A stretch of DNA of 64,000 bases from Enterocloster hominis (ex Liu et al. 2021) (GCA_014385265.1 JACRTJ010000008.1:1-64000), one strand, 5' to 3'; shown: positions 14,771 through 23,415, numbered from the stretch's first letter. The notes: generated by a model from the sequence alone, not told the origin. Numbers and translations: made by a program.

Positions 14771-16102
14771 TTGGAAATATGCAGGGAAGCATTGGAAAGA
14801 AGACAGGAAGACAAGGCAGGGATGGGAGTGGGTCATAAGGACCATGGCCGGACGATCCTGGGAATGCCCCTGGGGCTGTATCTGGGGGTACTGGCGCTGA
14901 CATCGGCCTGTATGTATACGGGCTGTGTACCCAAAAGCCTGGTACCGGCATTTCTGGTGCTGATGGTGTTCGGGGAAGGGCTGAATGCCATTGGAAATAC
15001 GGTGCCGGTGGTGAAAACGTATCTGGGCGGTTCAGTGATCTGCATCCTGGGCGCGGCGGCCATCCAGGCGGTGGGATTACTGCCGGAGCAGACGTATGCG
15101 ACCATGGATTTTTTCATCAATGACAGCGGGTTCCTGATCTTTTATATTTCAGCGCTGATTACGGGGAGCCTGTTTAACATTGACCGGAAGCTTCTGCTGC
15201 GGGCCACGGTGCGGCTTCTTCCGGTGGCGGCGGCTTCTCTGGCTGTGGGGATCCTGGCTTCGGGACTCTTTGGCATCCTTCTGGGCCAGGGCTTCTGGGG
15301 CGGGATCCTGTACCTGGGAGTGCCCATGACCAGCGGCGGCATGACTGCGGGCACAGTTCCCCTTTCGGATATATATGCCCAGGCCCTGGGAGCCGACCCC
15401 TCGGCCATGCTGACGAAAATGGCTCCTGCCACAGTCCTTGGAAACTGTGTGGCCATTATTTTCGGCGGCCTGCTCAATAATCTTGGAAAGAGGCGGCCGG
15501 AGCTTACGGGAAACGGGATCCTGGTCAACGATGGCCGGCCGGTGAAGAAAACGCCTCCCATGAAGCCGTCCTTTGGCTCCTTATGTACGGGAATGGTCAT
15601 AGCTTTTGCTTTTTACCAGCTGGGGGCGGTGCTCCATAAATTTGTGCCCATGATCCCCACCTACGCCTGGATGATCCTGGCAGTGGTCCTGGTGAAGGGA
15701 ACGGGGATCCTGTCAGAGACCCTGGAGGACGCGGCCAGAGAGTGGGGGCAGTTTGCCATCAACAGCTGGACGGCGGCAGCCCTTACGGGGATCGGATTCA
15801 CGCTGATCGACCTGAATTCGATCCTGAAGACGCTGACGGTTCCCTATCTGCTTGCGGTGGCAGCAGTGGTGGCTGTGATCACGCTGACGGCGGCAGTTCT
15901 GGGAAAACTGGCGGGATTTTATCCTCTGGAATCTGCCATTGCGGCCGGTATGTGCACCACCAACATGGGAGGCTCTGGAAATGTGGCCGTTTTAAGCAGC
16001 GCCCACCGCATGGAGCTCCTTCCATTTGCCCAGATCGTTACCAGGTCCTGCGGGGCTCTGATGCTGACCCTGGGAGGGATCCTGGTGCAGCTGGTGGGAT
16101 AG
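14771..16102 (+). CDS. 2-hydroxycarboxylate (citrate/malate-type) Na+ symporter, 2HCT family
   Basis: This 443-residue transporter has about 11 hydrophobic segments and both hallmark re-entrant loops of the 2HCT family. One is SGGMTAGTVPLSDIYA at about 194; the other is MCTTNMGGSGNVAVLSSA at about 395. CitS, MleP and CimH share these features and take up citrate or malate with sodium or in exchange for lactate. I used the TTG at 14771 because GGAGG lies nine bases upstream; an ATG at 14822 is an alternative start. No citrate lyase or malic enzyme gene is adjacent, so the substrate cannot be fixed. Confidence 0.88.
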   Translation: MEICREALERRQEDKAGMGVGHKDHGRTILGMPLGLYLGVLALTSACMYTGCVPKSLVPAFLVLMVFGEGLNAIGNTVPVVKTYLGGSVICILGAAAIQAVGLLPEQTYATMDFFINDSGFLIFYISALITGSLFNIDRKLLLRATVRLLPVAAASLAVGILASGLFGILLGQGFWGGILYLGVPMTSGGMTAGTVPLSDIYAQALGADPSAMLTKMAPATVLGNCVAIIFGGLLNNLGKRRPELTGNGILVNDGRPVKKTPPMKPSFGSLCTGMVIAFAFYQLGAVLHKFVPMIPTYAWMILAVVLVKGTGILSETLEDAAREWGQFAINSWTAAALTGIGFTLIDLNSILKTLTVPYLLAVAAVVAVITLTAAVLGKLAGFYPLESAIAAGMCTTNMGGSGNVAVLSSAHRMELLPFAQIVTRSCGALMLTLGGILVQLVG

Positions 16103-16190
16103 CACGTTTTTCTTGCCAGAAACTTCCTTATATGATAAGATATCCGTAATTCAAAAACAATATTATCAGATTTCTTAAGGGAGGGAGCCT

Positions 16191-16964
16191 ATGTATCAGA
16201 TTTCTAATTTTACAGACAACGATGATGTGAAGATCATTTCCAGGCTTGGGGCGTTCCAGGTGATCGAATACCAGCGGGATCTCAGCATCACTCCGTCATC
16301 GGCAGTCACAGCCTTTTACAGCGCCCAGATGAATGTGAAAAAGCGTCAGCTGGTCTGTGATCTGAGCCAGTCTCCGGTTACGATCCAGGCGGGAGCCATG
16401 CAGTGGATGCTGGGAAACGTGAACGCCACCACCGGGATCAAGGGCGTGGGGGATTTCTTTGGAAAAGCTGTACGGGGAAAGGCCAGCGGGGAATCCACCA
16501 TTAAGCCGGAATATACAGGAAACGGGATCCTGGTACTGGAGCCCACCTACCGGCATCTGATCCTCCTGGATGTGGCTGACTGGGGCGGCTCTGTGGTCCT
16601 GGACGACGGCCTTTTCCTGGCCTGTGAGTCCAGCCTGAAGCACAAAGCAGTCATGCGGGCCAACCTGTCCTCGGCCGTGGCCGGAGGAGAGGGACTGTTC
16701 AATTTAAGCCTCAACGGAAACGGTGTGGCGTGTATCGAGGCCTCCTGTCCCAGAGAGGAGTTGATTGAGATCCGCCTGGATAACGACGTTCTGAAGGTGG
16801 ATGGGAATTTTGTGATCGCCTGGAGCAGCACTCTGGACTTTACGGTGGAGCGGTCCGGAAAGAGCCTCATCGGCTCTGCGGCCTCTGGAGAGGGGCTGGT
16901 GAACGTATACCGCGGCACAGGAAAGGTCCTGATGATGCCAACGGCCAATATGCCCAATATTTAA
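16191..16964 (+). CDS. AIM24-family protein
   Basis: The 257-residue protein is built almost wholly of beta-strands with many glycines, including MQWMLGNVNATTG, GNGILVLEPTYRHLILLDV and GEGLFNLSLNGNG. It matches the AIM24 (TIGR00266-like) family named after a yeast mitochondrial protein. Bacterial members form trimeric beta-barrel-like assemblies of unknown role, sometimes linked to tellurium-resistance proteins. GGGAGG lies eight bases before the ATG. It stands alone, followed by a strong terminator at 17009. There is no signal peptide, so it is cytoplasmic. Confidence 0.85.
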   Translation: MYQISNFTDNDDVKIISRLGAFQVIEYQRDLSITPSSAVTAFYSAQMNVKKRQLVCDLSQSPVTIQAGAMQWMLGNVNATTGIKGVGDFFGKAVRGKASGESTIKPEYTGNGILVLEPTYRHLILLDVADWGGSVVLDDGLFLACESSLKHKAVMRANLSSAVAGGEGLFNLSLNGNGVACIEASCPREELIEIRLDNDVLKVDGNFVIAWSSTLDFTVERSGKSLIGSAASGEGLVNVYRGTGKVLMMPTANMPNI

Positions 16965-17008
16965 AAAAGAGGCGGGATCCGGTTCTGATATGTGGGGATA
17001 ACGGCCAT

Positions 17009-17044
17009 AAGCGGGTATTCTTTTAGAGAAACACCCGCTTTTTT
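17009..17044 (+). terminator. Terminator of the AIM24-family gene
   Basis: AAGCGGGT (17009-17016) pairs with ACCCGCTT (17033-17040), followed by TTTT. Confidence 0.85.
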
Positions 17045-17088
17045 CAATCGAAAACAGAGTGATATCCTGACCAAAAACAGTAAAATTA

Positions 17089-17628
17089 ATGATGAAGCAT
17101 AATAAAACAGGTTATTTTATTTCCCTGGCGGCCGGAATGGCGGCGGTGCTTCTGCTGTTCTGCGTTTTCCTGGCCAGCCGGGATGATTCCAGGCTGTTTT
17201 CCGCCGGGGAGCTGGCTGGAAGCGCTCTTTATATTGAAAATCATACATGTCCCAGAACGTTCAGCGCGCGAAGGGTTAATGAGGAAGAGGTGTGCGAAGA
17301 AGTGATCTCTCTCTGCAAAAGCCTAAAAAAATTCCGGTATATTGCAGTGACAGAGATGATACTGGGATGCGTCATGGATGAACCTAGGACGGCAGTATTC
17401 CTGTGCGGAGAGGAATACAGGATCCAGATCAGCTTTTTTGATCCGGAAGGCCAGCTTTCCTATGATTCCGCGCACAGGGAGAACCCGGTCGTAATCGCTT
17501 CCAGAAGCGGGCCGGATGGTAAAGAGATCTGGGGAGGCTACTGCACGCTACCGCCGGACGATTATGCGAAGCTGTATGACCTGGTCTATGGCTATGAGGA
17601 AGGGGAGCTGGTGAGAAAAATTGAATGA
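17089..17628 (+). CDS. Membrane-anchored protein of unknown function, paralogue 1
   Basis: The 179-residue protein has one N-terminal transmembrane helix (about residues 9-29) and an extracytoplasmic domain with several cysteines. It shares with the next gene the blocks FSAGEL (FSRGEL there), ALYIENHTC (TLYFHNVTC there), LKKFR (LKRFR there) and PPDDYAKLYDL (PPDDHVLLYEL there). The pair is therefore a tandem duplication. No good ribosome site precedes the ATG at 17089, so the true start may differ by a codon or so. I do not recognise the family. The 8-bp overlap with paralogue 2 indicates co-translation. Confidence 0.65.
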   Translation: MMKHNKTGYFISLAAGMAAVLLLFCVFLASRDDSRLFSAGELAGSALYIENHTCPRTFSARRVNEEEVCEEVISLCKSLKKFRYIAVTEMILGCVMDEPRTAVFLCGEEYRIQISFFDPEGQLSYDSAHRENPVVIASRSGPDGKEIWGGYCTLPPDDYAKLYDLVYGYEEGELVRKIE

Positions 17629-18184
17629 GAGAAGAAAAATCTGGAACCATCTGCTCTTTTTCCTGGCAGGAGCCGTAATGATGGGAGGGATCCTGGCAGC
17701 AGGCGGCAGATACGGCAGAAGGGACAGGGTATTTTCACGGGGAGAGCTGGAGCGGGATCATACACTGTACTTCCACAATGTGACCTGCAAGGCAGAAACC
17801 GATGTCTGGACGGTCGAAGAGGACGACGTTTTTAATAAGGCAACCGGCTACTGTATGGGGTTAAAGCGGTTCCGTCCGCTGACAGCGCTGGATAGCAGGA
17901 ACGGCGAAGGAAGTACGGATCATCATAGCCCTGTGATCCTGTTGGAAGGGAGAGAGCAGTGTTACCGGATCGGATTTTACTATTTTTCAGAGCAGACGGC
18001 TCTGGATTTCCAATACCGTGAGGAGCCGCTGATGGTAGTTTCCTGTTATACGCCGGAGGGGGAGTTCCTTTGGGAATGGTTCTGCAAGATGCCGCCGGAC
18101 GATCACGTTCTGCTGTACGAGCTGGCCCAGACATATGTGGGAGACCGGGCCGGGATCGTGAGCCGGGAGATCCTTGGGGATTAA
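17621..18184 (+). CDS. Membrane-anchored protein of unknown function, paralogue 2
   Basis: This 187-residue protein starts at a TTG (17621) that overlaps the end of paralogue 1; no ATG in this frame precedes the transmembrane helix (about residues 10-27). The outer domain carries two cysteines near the conserved blocks shared with paralogue 1 (WTVEEDDV where paralogue 1 has RRVNEEEV; MGLKRFRPL where it has KSLKKFRYI). It ends six bases before the stop codon of the oppositely oriented toxin gene, with no obvious terminator between. Function unknown. Confidence 0.62.
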   Translation: MNERRKIWNHLLFFLAGAVMMGGILAAGGRYGRRDRVFSRGELERDHTLYFHNVTCKAETDVWTVEEDDVFNKATGYCMGLKRFRPLTALDSRNGEGSTDHHSPVILLEGREQCYRIGFYYFSEQTALDFQYREEPLMVVSCYTPEGEFLWEWFCKMPPDDHVLLYELAQTYVGDRAGIVSREILGD

Positions 18185-18189
18185 ATTGT

Positions 18190-19134
18190 TTATTCACCGA
18201 TTGAAGCAAACAGCTGACTGATAAATTCAAATGCCTGAATTGCTTTTTTAAAGCTCTGGCGATCCGATGTATAGAGCAGATCCTCATGAAGTGTTTCGTA
18301 TCGGCTACGAATTTCATCGTTGAAATACTGTTTCCAGTTTTCAAAGGCATATGCCCTCATCGGATCATATTCTTCAGAAATATTACGTTTCTGAAGATAG
18401 AAGCTGTCGGTTTCTTTTGTAAGGCTTAAAAGCTGCTTCAGATGTTCCGTATCCTTTAGGAATTTTTGAATGTCACTGCGATCCAGAAGGACTGTAACAT
18501 CGTATATGTGACGCACCTTTCCTGGAAGCGTTCCGCAGATTGCATGTCTCTTAACAGACATCACCTTATCCAGGAAGGTTCGTGTGATATCAAGTGTATT
18601 CACATTGACTTCCTGCAGATCGAATTCTTCCACAACATTATGCATGCCTTTTGCGTCAAGGTATTCCTGAATATAGGTTTTCATACTCCTCTTTGAAAAA
18701 GGGTCCGGTCTGACACTGGAGCCAATCTCCAGCTTTATGCGACAGGTTTCCCGGCTTTCATTTTCAGGCCAGACATATGCGCTTTTGTTCCGGTCATTAC
18801 GCTCAGCCTCTATTTTCTCCATCAGAAAACCAGCTGAGATCGTATTCTCAATCCTTTTTAAGGCCCTGCTGTATTTTTTATTATTCATATCCTCTACAGG
18901 TATGAAGGTCAGATCAATATCCTCAGAAAAACGATTGATAGACCCTGGGTAACATTTACTGAGAGAGGTCCCTCCCTTAAACACACAGGCTTCGGCGTAT
19001 TCACTGTTTTGAAGATTTTGCATCATTTGAACAATATAGTAATCCCTGCGGACTGCATCGGCAGGGACTCCAATATAATCTGCTGAGATAGCGATCAGTT
19101 CTTCAAATTCTTCTCTATGCTCGTGCAGGTTCAT
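18190..19134 (-). CDS. AbiEii/AbiGii-type nucleotidyltransferase toxin
   Basis: The protein is 314 residues from the ATG at 19134, which has GGAGG seven bases upstream; an earlier in-frame start would lie inside the preceding gene. The nucleotidyltransferase core reads FKGGTSLSKCYPGSINRFSE then DIDLTF, the GSx/DxD motif of the AbiEii family (DUF1814). AbiEii enzymes transfer nucleotides to target RNAs and inhibit growth, causing abortive phage infection. The start overlaps the end of the upstream antitoxin-like gene by 20 bp, the normal AbiE order. Full length, so probably active. Confidence 0.88.
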   Translation of the reverse strand: MNLHEHREEFEELIAISADYIGVPADAVRRDYYIVQMMQNLQNSEYAEACVFKGGTSLSKCYPGSINRFSEDIDLTFIPVEDMNNKKYSRALKRIENTISAGFLMEKIEAERNDRNKSAYVWPENESRETCRIKLEIGSSVRPDPFSKRSMKTYIQEYLDAKGMHNVVEEFDLQEVNVNTLDITRTFLDKVMSVKRHAICGTLPGKVRHIYDVTVLLDRSDIQKFLKDTEHLKQLLSLTKETDSFYLQKRNISEEYDPMRAYAFENWKQYFNDEIRSRYETLHEDLLYTSDRQSFKKAIQAFEFISQLFASIGE

Positions 19135-19816
19135 AGAATTCCTCCATTTCCGGAATCGCATACGATGAGAGTGCTGATAAGAACTGGCATAAGGTGTTTT
19201 CAACACCAAAGTAATTCAGAAATCTCTCCAGAAATGCAATGGTTGATTTCTTATACTTCCGATTTTTAAGGACAAATACTGCGGCAGTATCAGAGTATCC
19301 AAGTGCGAATTCTCTCATATATGCAGCCAGTGCGGATTTACTGATATCTTCAATGGACTTATAGTTCTGAAGAATCTCCAGTGTTTCAATTACCGGGATC
19401 GTATCCTGCGTCAAAGCAACCCCACTGTATGTCACGCAAACGTTATTGATATTTTTCTTTTGCTCTGAAATGGCAGAAGAAAGGATCTCAACCCGTTTAC
19501 TGATCTGTGTTGTCAGTTCTTTCTGATTGTAAAGTCTGTAGCCAATTACAATGCCTTTCCCATCACTCGTATAGTGACCGACAATTTCTTTTTCGCTGAT
19601 CGGAATTGCTCCAAATCGTGATTTCTTTGGTCTGTAATATAAGCCTTTGGCAAGATGTACAAGGGAGCCTTGCCTGCTCATTCTTTCCAGTGTTTTATAG
19701 TAGGTCATCTCAGGAATAGTGCCGAATGATCTTTGATATAAAACGCTTGCTTCCAGAAGCTTATTTTCAGGCTCCTGCCCGATCACTGTCTTGATGTATT
19801 CTGCATAGCTGTTCAT
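19115..19816 (-). CDS. AbiEi-like antitoxin/transcriptional regulator (DUF6088-type)
   Basis: From the ATG at 19816 (GGGAGG upstream) this gives 233 residues. The N-terminal winged helix (SFGTIPEMTYYKTLERMSRQ, then GSLVHLAKGLYYRPK) is the DUF6088/AbiEi_4 DNA-binding unit that represses the operon. The C-terminal half is the antitoxin domain. It precedes the AbiEii-type toxin with a 20-bp overlap. Promoter and a perfect TGTCAAG/CTTGACA inverted repeat sit 20 to 70 bp upstream, which matches the negative autoregulation known for AbiE systems. The family call rests on fold-like motifs and context. Confidence 0.8.
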   Translation of the reverse strand: MNSYAEYIKTVIGQEPENKLLEASVLYQRSFGTIPEMTYYKTLERMSRQGSLVHLAKGLYYRPKKSRFGAIPISEKEIVGHYTSDGKGIVIGYRLYNQKELTTQISKRVEILSSAISEQKKNINNVCVTYSGVALTQDTIPVIETLEILQNYKSIEDISKSALAAYMREFALGYSDTAAVFVLKNRKYKKSTIAFLERFLNYFGVENTLCQFLSALSSYAIPEMEEFYEPARA

Positions 19817-19835
19817 ACGCCACCTCCCTAACATC

Positions 19836-19886
19836 ATTATATTTCAGACATATAAAATGTCAAGTAAAATTTATTTTTCCTTGACA
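19836..19886 (-). promoter_or_regulatory. AbiE operon promoter and inverted-repeat operator
   Basis: On the minus strand TTGACA (19863-19858) and TATAAT (19841-19836) are 16 bp apart. The -35 forms one arm of a perfect inverted repeat, TGTCAAG (19858-19864) and CTTGACA (19880-19886). Antitoxin binding here would block polymerase. Confidence 0.7.
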
Positions 19887-19985
19887 CATGCTCCAAGGAA
19901 AGTTTTCTGGAAAATCTTGTGCAGAAAATAAAAATGTGGTAGCCTGTAATCAGAAAAGAATCTGTTGCAGAAGGAGGAATCTGGG

Positions 19986-20357
19986 ATGTTTGACCTGTTC
20001 GGCATATTATTTCCAATCGTTTTTTTCATGGTCCTGGGGACATTCATCATGACCATAGCAAAGGGGCTCAGCACCTGGAATAAGAATAACCACTCGCCGC
20101 GGCTGACGGTGGAGGCAGCGGTCACAGCCAAGCGCATACATGTGACCCATCACCGCCATGCCAATGCGGGAGACGTTTCGGGGGCCCACGGCTTTACGGA
20201 CACATCCTCCACGAAGTATTTTGTCACCTTCCAGGTGGAAAGCGGAGACCGGATGGAGCTTTCCGTTTCCGGGCCGGAATACGGGATGTTAGCTGAGGGA
20301 GACACAGGACGGCTTTCTTTCCAGGGAACCAGGTATCTGGGCTTTGAGAGAGATTGA
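19986..20357 (+). CDS. DUF2500 family membrane-anchored protein
   Basis: The protein is 123 residues from the ATG at 19986 with GGAGG upstream. One N-terminal transmembrane helix (about 4-26) is followed by a compact beta domain with TSSTKYFVTFQVESGDRMEL and a C-terminal LSFQGTRYLGFER. This is the DUF2500 (YhhM-like) family, small envelope proteins whose beta domain faces the cytoplasm or membrane surface. Role unknown. It is the first of a run of small co-oriented genes (20374, 20767). Confidence 0.8.
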   Translation: MFDLFGILFPIVFFMVLGTFIMTIAKGLSTWNKNNHSPRLTVEAAVTAKRIHVTHHRHANAGDVSGAHGFTDTSSTKYFVTFQVESGDRMELSVSGPEYGMLAEGDTGRLSFQGTRYLGFERD

Positions 20358-20373
20358 GAATGGAGATTAAAGG

Positions 20374-20736
20374 ATGAGATTAAGGAATGTACTGATCGTT
20401 GTGAAGGACATGGAGCGGTCAATAAAGTTTTACCATGACCTGTTCGGCCTGGACACGGTGGTGGATCAGGATGGAAACGTGATCCTGACGGAGGGCCTGG
20501 TGCTCCAGGATGAGAAGCTGTGGAAAAAGTTCCTGGGGCGGGAGGTGATCCCGGAGAACAATTCCTGTGAGCTGTATTTCGAGGAGCGGGAGTTTGACTG
20601 CTTTGTGGAAAAGCTGGAGCGCCTGTATCCGGAGGTACAGTATGTGAACCGGCCCATGACCCATAGCTGGGGCCAGAGAGTGGTCCGGTTCTATGATCCA
20701 GACGGGAATCTGATCGAGGTGGGAACGCCAATATGA
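20374..20736 (+). CDS. VOC superfamily (glyoxalase/bleomycin-resistance-like) protein
   Basis: 120 residues with two beta-alpha-beta-beta-beta units. LRNVLIVVKDMERSIKFYHD then LFGL is the standard N-terminal unit, and RVVRFYDPDGNLIEVGTPI the C-terminal metal-ligand strand. Potential metal ligands are present at the strand ends (E in LIEVG, H in MTHSWG). Members are isomerases, dioxygenases or resistance proteins, and sequence alone does not decide which. It starts 17 bp after the DUF2500 gene. Confidence 0.88.
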   Translation: MRLRNVLIVVKDMERSIKFYHDLFGLDTVVDQDGNVILTEGLVLQDEKLWKKFLGREVIPENNSCELYFEEREFDCFVEKLERLYPEVQYVNRPMTHSWGQRVVRFYDPDGNLIEVGTPI

Positions 20737-20766
20737 TGCCGGAGGAAAGAAGAAGGAGGAAGAAAA

Positions 20767-21228
20767 ATGGACTATAAGATCCTGCGGCTGACAGACCGGC
20801 CGGAGCTTAAGGAACAGGCGGCCCGGTGGTTCCATGAAAAATGGAGGATCCCCCTGGAGGCGTATATGGAGAGCATGGAGGAGTGCCTGGAGGAGAAGGG
20901 ACCGGTTCCCCAGTGGTATATGGCGCTGGACGGGGAACGGATCATCGGCGGCATGGGAGTGATCGAGAATGATTTTCATGACCGGAAGGATCTGGCTCCC
21001 AATGTGTGTGCTGTATACACAGAGGAGGACTGGCGGGGCCGGGGCGTTGCCGGCTCGCTGCTGCGGTACGTGTGCGCGGACATGAAGGAAAAGGGGATCG
21101 ATCCTTTGTATCTGATCACCGATCATATTTCCTTTTATGAACGGTACGGCTGGGAATATCTCTGTATGGTACAGGGAGAAGGGGAAGCGGAAAAGATAAG
21201 GATGTATATCCACAGAGGGAAGGAATAA
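20767..21228 (+). CDS. GNAT-family N-acetyltransferase
   Basis: 153 residues. The acetyl-CoA-binding motif is in VYTEEDWRGRGVAGSLLRYV (Q/RxxGxG/A type, about residues 81-100), followed by DPLYLITDHISFYERYGWEY, the C-terminal beta-bulge pattern common in this family. GGAGG lies upstream. Substrate unknown; amino acid, peptide or small amine are all possible. Probably co-transcribed with the VOC gene 30 bp upstream. Confidence 0.88.
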   Translation: MDYKILRLTDRPELKEQAARWFHEKWRIPLEAYMESMEECLEEKGPVPQWYMALDGERIIGGMGVIENDFHDRKDLAPNVCAVYTEEDWRGRGVAGSLLRYVCADMKEKGIDPLYLITDHISFYERYGWEYLCMVQGEGEAEKIRMYIHRGKE

Positions 21229-21328
21229 TCCTATGGAAAAAAGGGGGTAGATCAGGGGGATTGCAGGATAAGAGGAGCAGCCCCGGAGCGGCGGGCCGCA
21301 GAGCGGAGGACAAAGGAAGGAGTGCGCC

Positions 21329-22264
21329 ATGGATCGCAGCGATGTGAGCTTTACATTTTTAGACAGGATCCGGGAGATCGAGGAAAATATCGAGGATGGG
21401 CGGTTTCAGTCGGCCCTGGCGCTGGCGGTGACGCTGCCGGATATCTGCGGCGGGATCGCGTTTCCGGAGCTGGTAAAGCGAGGCCGGGACGGGAGGATCC
21501 TGCGGGACAGATCCGGGGAGCCCAGCCGGGATACCGGGCGGCAGTATTCCCAGTGGGTGGATACATACGGGGCCCCGTTTTTAAAAAAGGACCCGGCTGA
21601 CGAAGCGCCGTATATCTGCGGGGAGCGGCTGTGGCAGCTGAGATGCGAGTACCTGCACCAGAACAAGGGCTTCGATAACGATACACCCGACACGGAGGTA
21701 CGGTTCCACCTGGGGCTCAACTGCGGCAGCAGCATCTGTAACCTGGATACGGAGGACGGATCCGATATCCGCCTGGATATTGAGGAGCTGTGCCGCAGGA
21801 TCTGTCTGGCGGCCCGGAGCTTTTATGAGGAAAACAGGGAGAACATGGATTTTGCCCTTTATAATACGCCGGTCATTGATTTCACCAGGTGGAAGGAGGA
21901 GGCGTTTTCGGCCCGGAAGGTGCTGGGCATCGTCACAGGGGACCGGATCTACGGAAGCGGGCTTAAGGCGGCCCTGGGGCAGTATTACCGGCTGGCAGTT
22001 TCGGGAGTTTCCTGGGAGGAGGTCCGGAAGAAGCTGAAAAAGGAAAAGCCCGATGTGTGGATCCTGGGCCGGGAATTCTTAAAATATGTGGATCATGAGG
22101 ACGGAGACGGGAAGGGGCCGGCAGTTTTTATCTTAAAGGAGCCAGGCAGCGGAGAGACAGTCCTGGAAGGGTATCCGTATCTGGATAAGTTCATGGACCT
22201 GAAGGAAATGCGGAGGACCATCCGGTCCGGCCAGGAGGGAACAGAACGGAAACAGGACGCTTAA
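21329..22264 (+). CDS. Uncharacterised 311-residue cytoplasmic protein
   Basis: No signal peptide, membrane segment or recognised catalytic motif. The N-terminal half has an aromatic- and cysteine-rich stretch (ICGERLWQLRCEYLHQNKGF) reminiscent of HEPN-like helical proteins, in which a conserved R-x-x-x-x-H appears near 'RCEYLH'. That match is suggestive only. The C-terminal third is charged (EEVRKKLKKEKPDVWILG). AAGGAAGG precedes the ATG. The stop directly abuts the ATG of the next gene, so it is the first gene of a tight three-gene operon ending in an ATPase. Confidence 0.6.
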   Translation: MDRSDVSFTFLDRIREIEENIEDGRFQSALALAVTLPDICGGIAFPELVKRGRDGRILRDRSGEPSRDTGRQYSQWVDTYGAPFLKKDPADEAPYICGERLWQLRCEYLHQNKGFDNDTPDTEVRFHLGLNCGSSICNLDTEDGSDIRLDIEELCRRICLAARSFYEENRENMDFALYNTPVIDFTRWKEEAFSARKVLGIVTGDRIYGSGLKAALGQYYRLAVSGVSWEEVRKKLKKEKPDVWILGREFLKYVDHEDGDGKGPAVFILKEPGSGETVLEGYPYLDKFMDLKEMRRTIRSGQEGTERKQDA

Positions 22265-22651
22265 ATGGAGGAAGAGGAACGGATGTGGATGATGGCAGCA
22301 GCGGCAGGATTTTCCGGGACCCTGATCCTGGGTCTTCTGCTTTACAGGGAAAGGCTGAAAGGAAAACGGCTTGTGGAGCGGAAGAAGGAGCTGGAGGAGG
22401 AGCTGAGGAAGGCAGAAAATGAGGCAGAGCGGATAAAAGAGGCAGAAGCCTGTCTTTCCAAACGGGTCTCAGAGCTGGAAAAAAGCCTGGAGGACCAGAG
22501 AAGGGAACGGAGGGAGATCTGCGGGGCGGCGGCCAACGTACACCTATACGCCCAGCTGGGAGGTGAAAAGGCCGCCTCCAGGGAGCTTAAGGGGATCCTC
22601 CAGGTGATCGCAAAGGAAAGCCGGAAGATCGCAGAAAGGATGGATGCATGA
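22265..22651 (+). CDS. Single-pass membrane protein with coiled coil
   Basis: 128 residues. One helix (about 8-27, MMAAAAGFSGTLILGLLLY) anchors it, followed by a long charged heptad-rich coiled coil (about 32-85, RKKELEEELRKAENEAER) and a short globular end. Its ATG follows the previous stop with no gap, and its TGA overlaps the next ATG as ATGA. Topology suggests a membrane tether or adaptor for the flanking cytoplasmic proteins. Family not recognised. Confidence 0.6.
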   Translation: MEEEERMWMMAAAAGFSGTLILGLLLYRERLKGKRLVERKKELEEELRKAENEAERIKEAEACLSKRVSELEKSLEDQRRERREICGAAANVHLYAQLGGEKAASRELKGILQVIAKESRKIAERMDA

Positions 22652-23367
22652 ACCAGCCGTTTATAAAAAGGGCAGTTATTGAGTGGGAGAAGATCGGCCA
22701 GGACAGCTATTTAAGGCGGATCCCGGCGCTGGAGGGCCTGGAGGCGCTGGAATTTGACGCTCCGGTCACATGCTTTGTCGGGGAGAATGGCAGTGGGAAA
22801 TCCACGCTCCTGGAGGCCATGGCCATTGCGGCCGGGTTTAATCCCGAGGGAGGGTCCAGGAACTACCATTTCTCCACCTATGACTCTCATTCAGAGCTGT
22901 GGAGGGCTCTCCGGCTGGTGCGGGGATATAAAAAGCCGTCCTGGGGATATTTTCTGCGGGCTGAGAGCTTTTACAATGTGGCCACCAGAGAAGAGGAATA
23001 TGCGGATTTTCTGCATCCTTCAGAGAAATATCATGAAAAATCCCATGGAGAGAGCTTTCTGGCTGTGGCCCAGAAGTATCTGACGCCTGGAGGCCTGTAT
23101 TTTTTAGACGAGCCGGAAGCGGCCCTCTCCCCCCAGAGACAGCTTACGCTTTTAATGGAGATCTTCCAGTGCGCCAGACAGGGGGCGCAGTTTTTTATGG
23201 TATCCCACTCTCCGATCCTTCTGGGCCTTCCGGGGGCCAGGATCCTTTCCTTCGATGACGGGGAGGTCCATCCCTGTGCCTATGAGGAAACGGAAAGCTA
23301 CCAGGTGATGGAAATGTTCATCAACAGCCGGGAGCTGCTCTTAAAAAAGCTTTTGAAAGATTTATAA
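22648..23367 (+). CDS. COG3910-like predicted ATPase
   Basis: 239 residues. Walker A VGENGSGKSTL (about residues 47-57), a long linker, Walker B YFLDEPEAALSP (about 150) with the catalytic glutamate, and H-loop MVSHSPILLG. This compact ABC-like ATPase without transmembrane domain matches the COG3910 predicted ATPases; their role is not settled. It is translationally coupled to a coiled-coil membrane protein and an unknown 311-residue protein, so the three may form one complex. Confidence 0.82.
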   Translation: MNQPFIKRAVIEWEKIGQDSYLRRIPALEGLEALEFDAPVTCFVGENGSGKSTLLEAMAIAAGFNPEGGSRNYHFSTYDSHSELWRALRLVRGYKKPSWGYFLRAESFYNVATREEEYADFLHPSEKYHEKSHGESFLAVAQKYLTPGGLYFLDEPEAALSPQRQLTLLMEIFQCARQGAQFFMVSHSPILLGLPGARILSFDDGEVHPCAYEETESYQVMEMFINSRELLLKKLLKDL

Positions 23368-23387
23368 AAAAATTTATAAAATATCCC

Positions 23388-23415
23388 TTGCTTTTTCTTT
23401 TAAAAGAGGTATAAT
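23388..23415 (+). promoter_or_regulatory. Promoter of the amino-acid ABC transporter operon
   Basis: TTGCTT (23388-23393), 16 bp, TATAAT (23410-23415), about 80 bp before the ATG at 23497. Confidence 0.65.

Noticed and set aside
20419-21330. 303-codon minus-strand frame across the VOC and GNAT genes
   Set aside because: Antisense to two genes with clear family motifs; a G+C-rich genome gives many such shadows.
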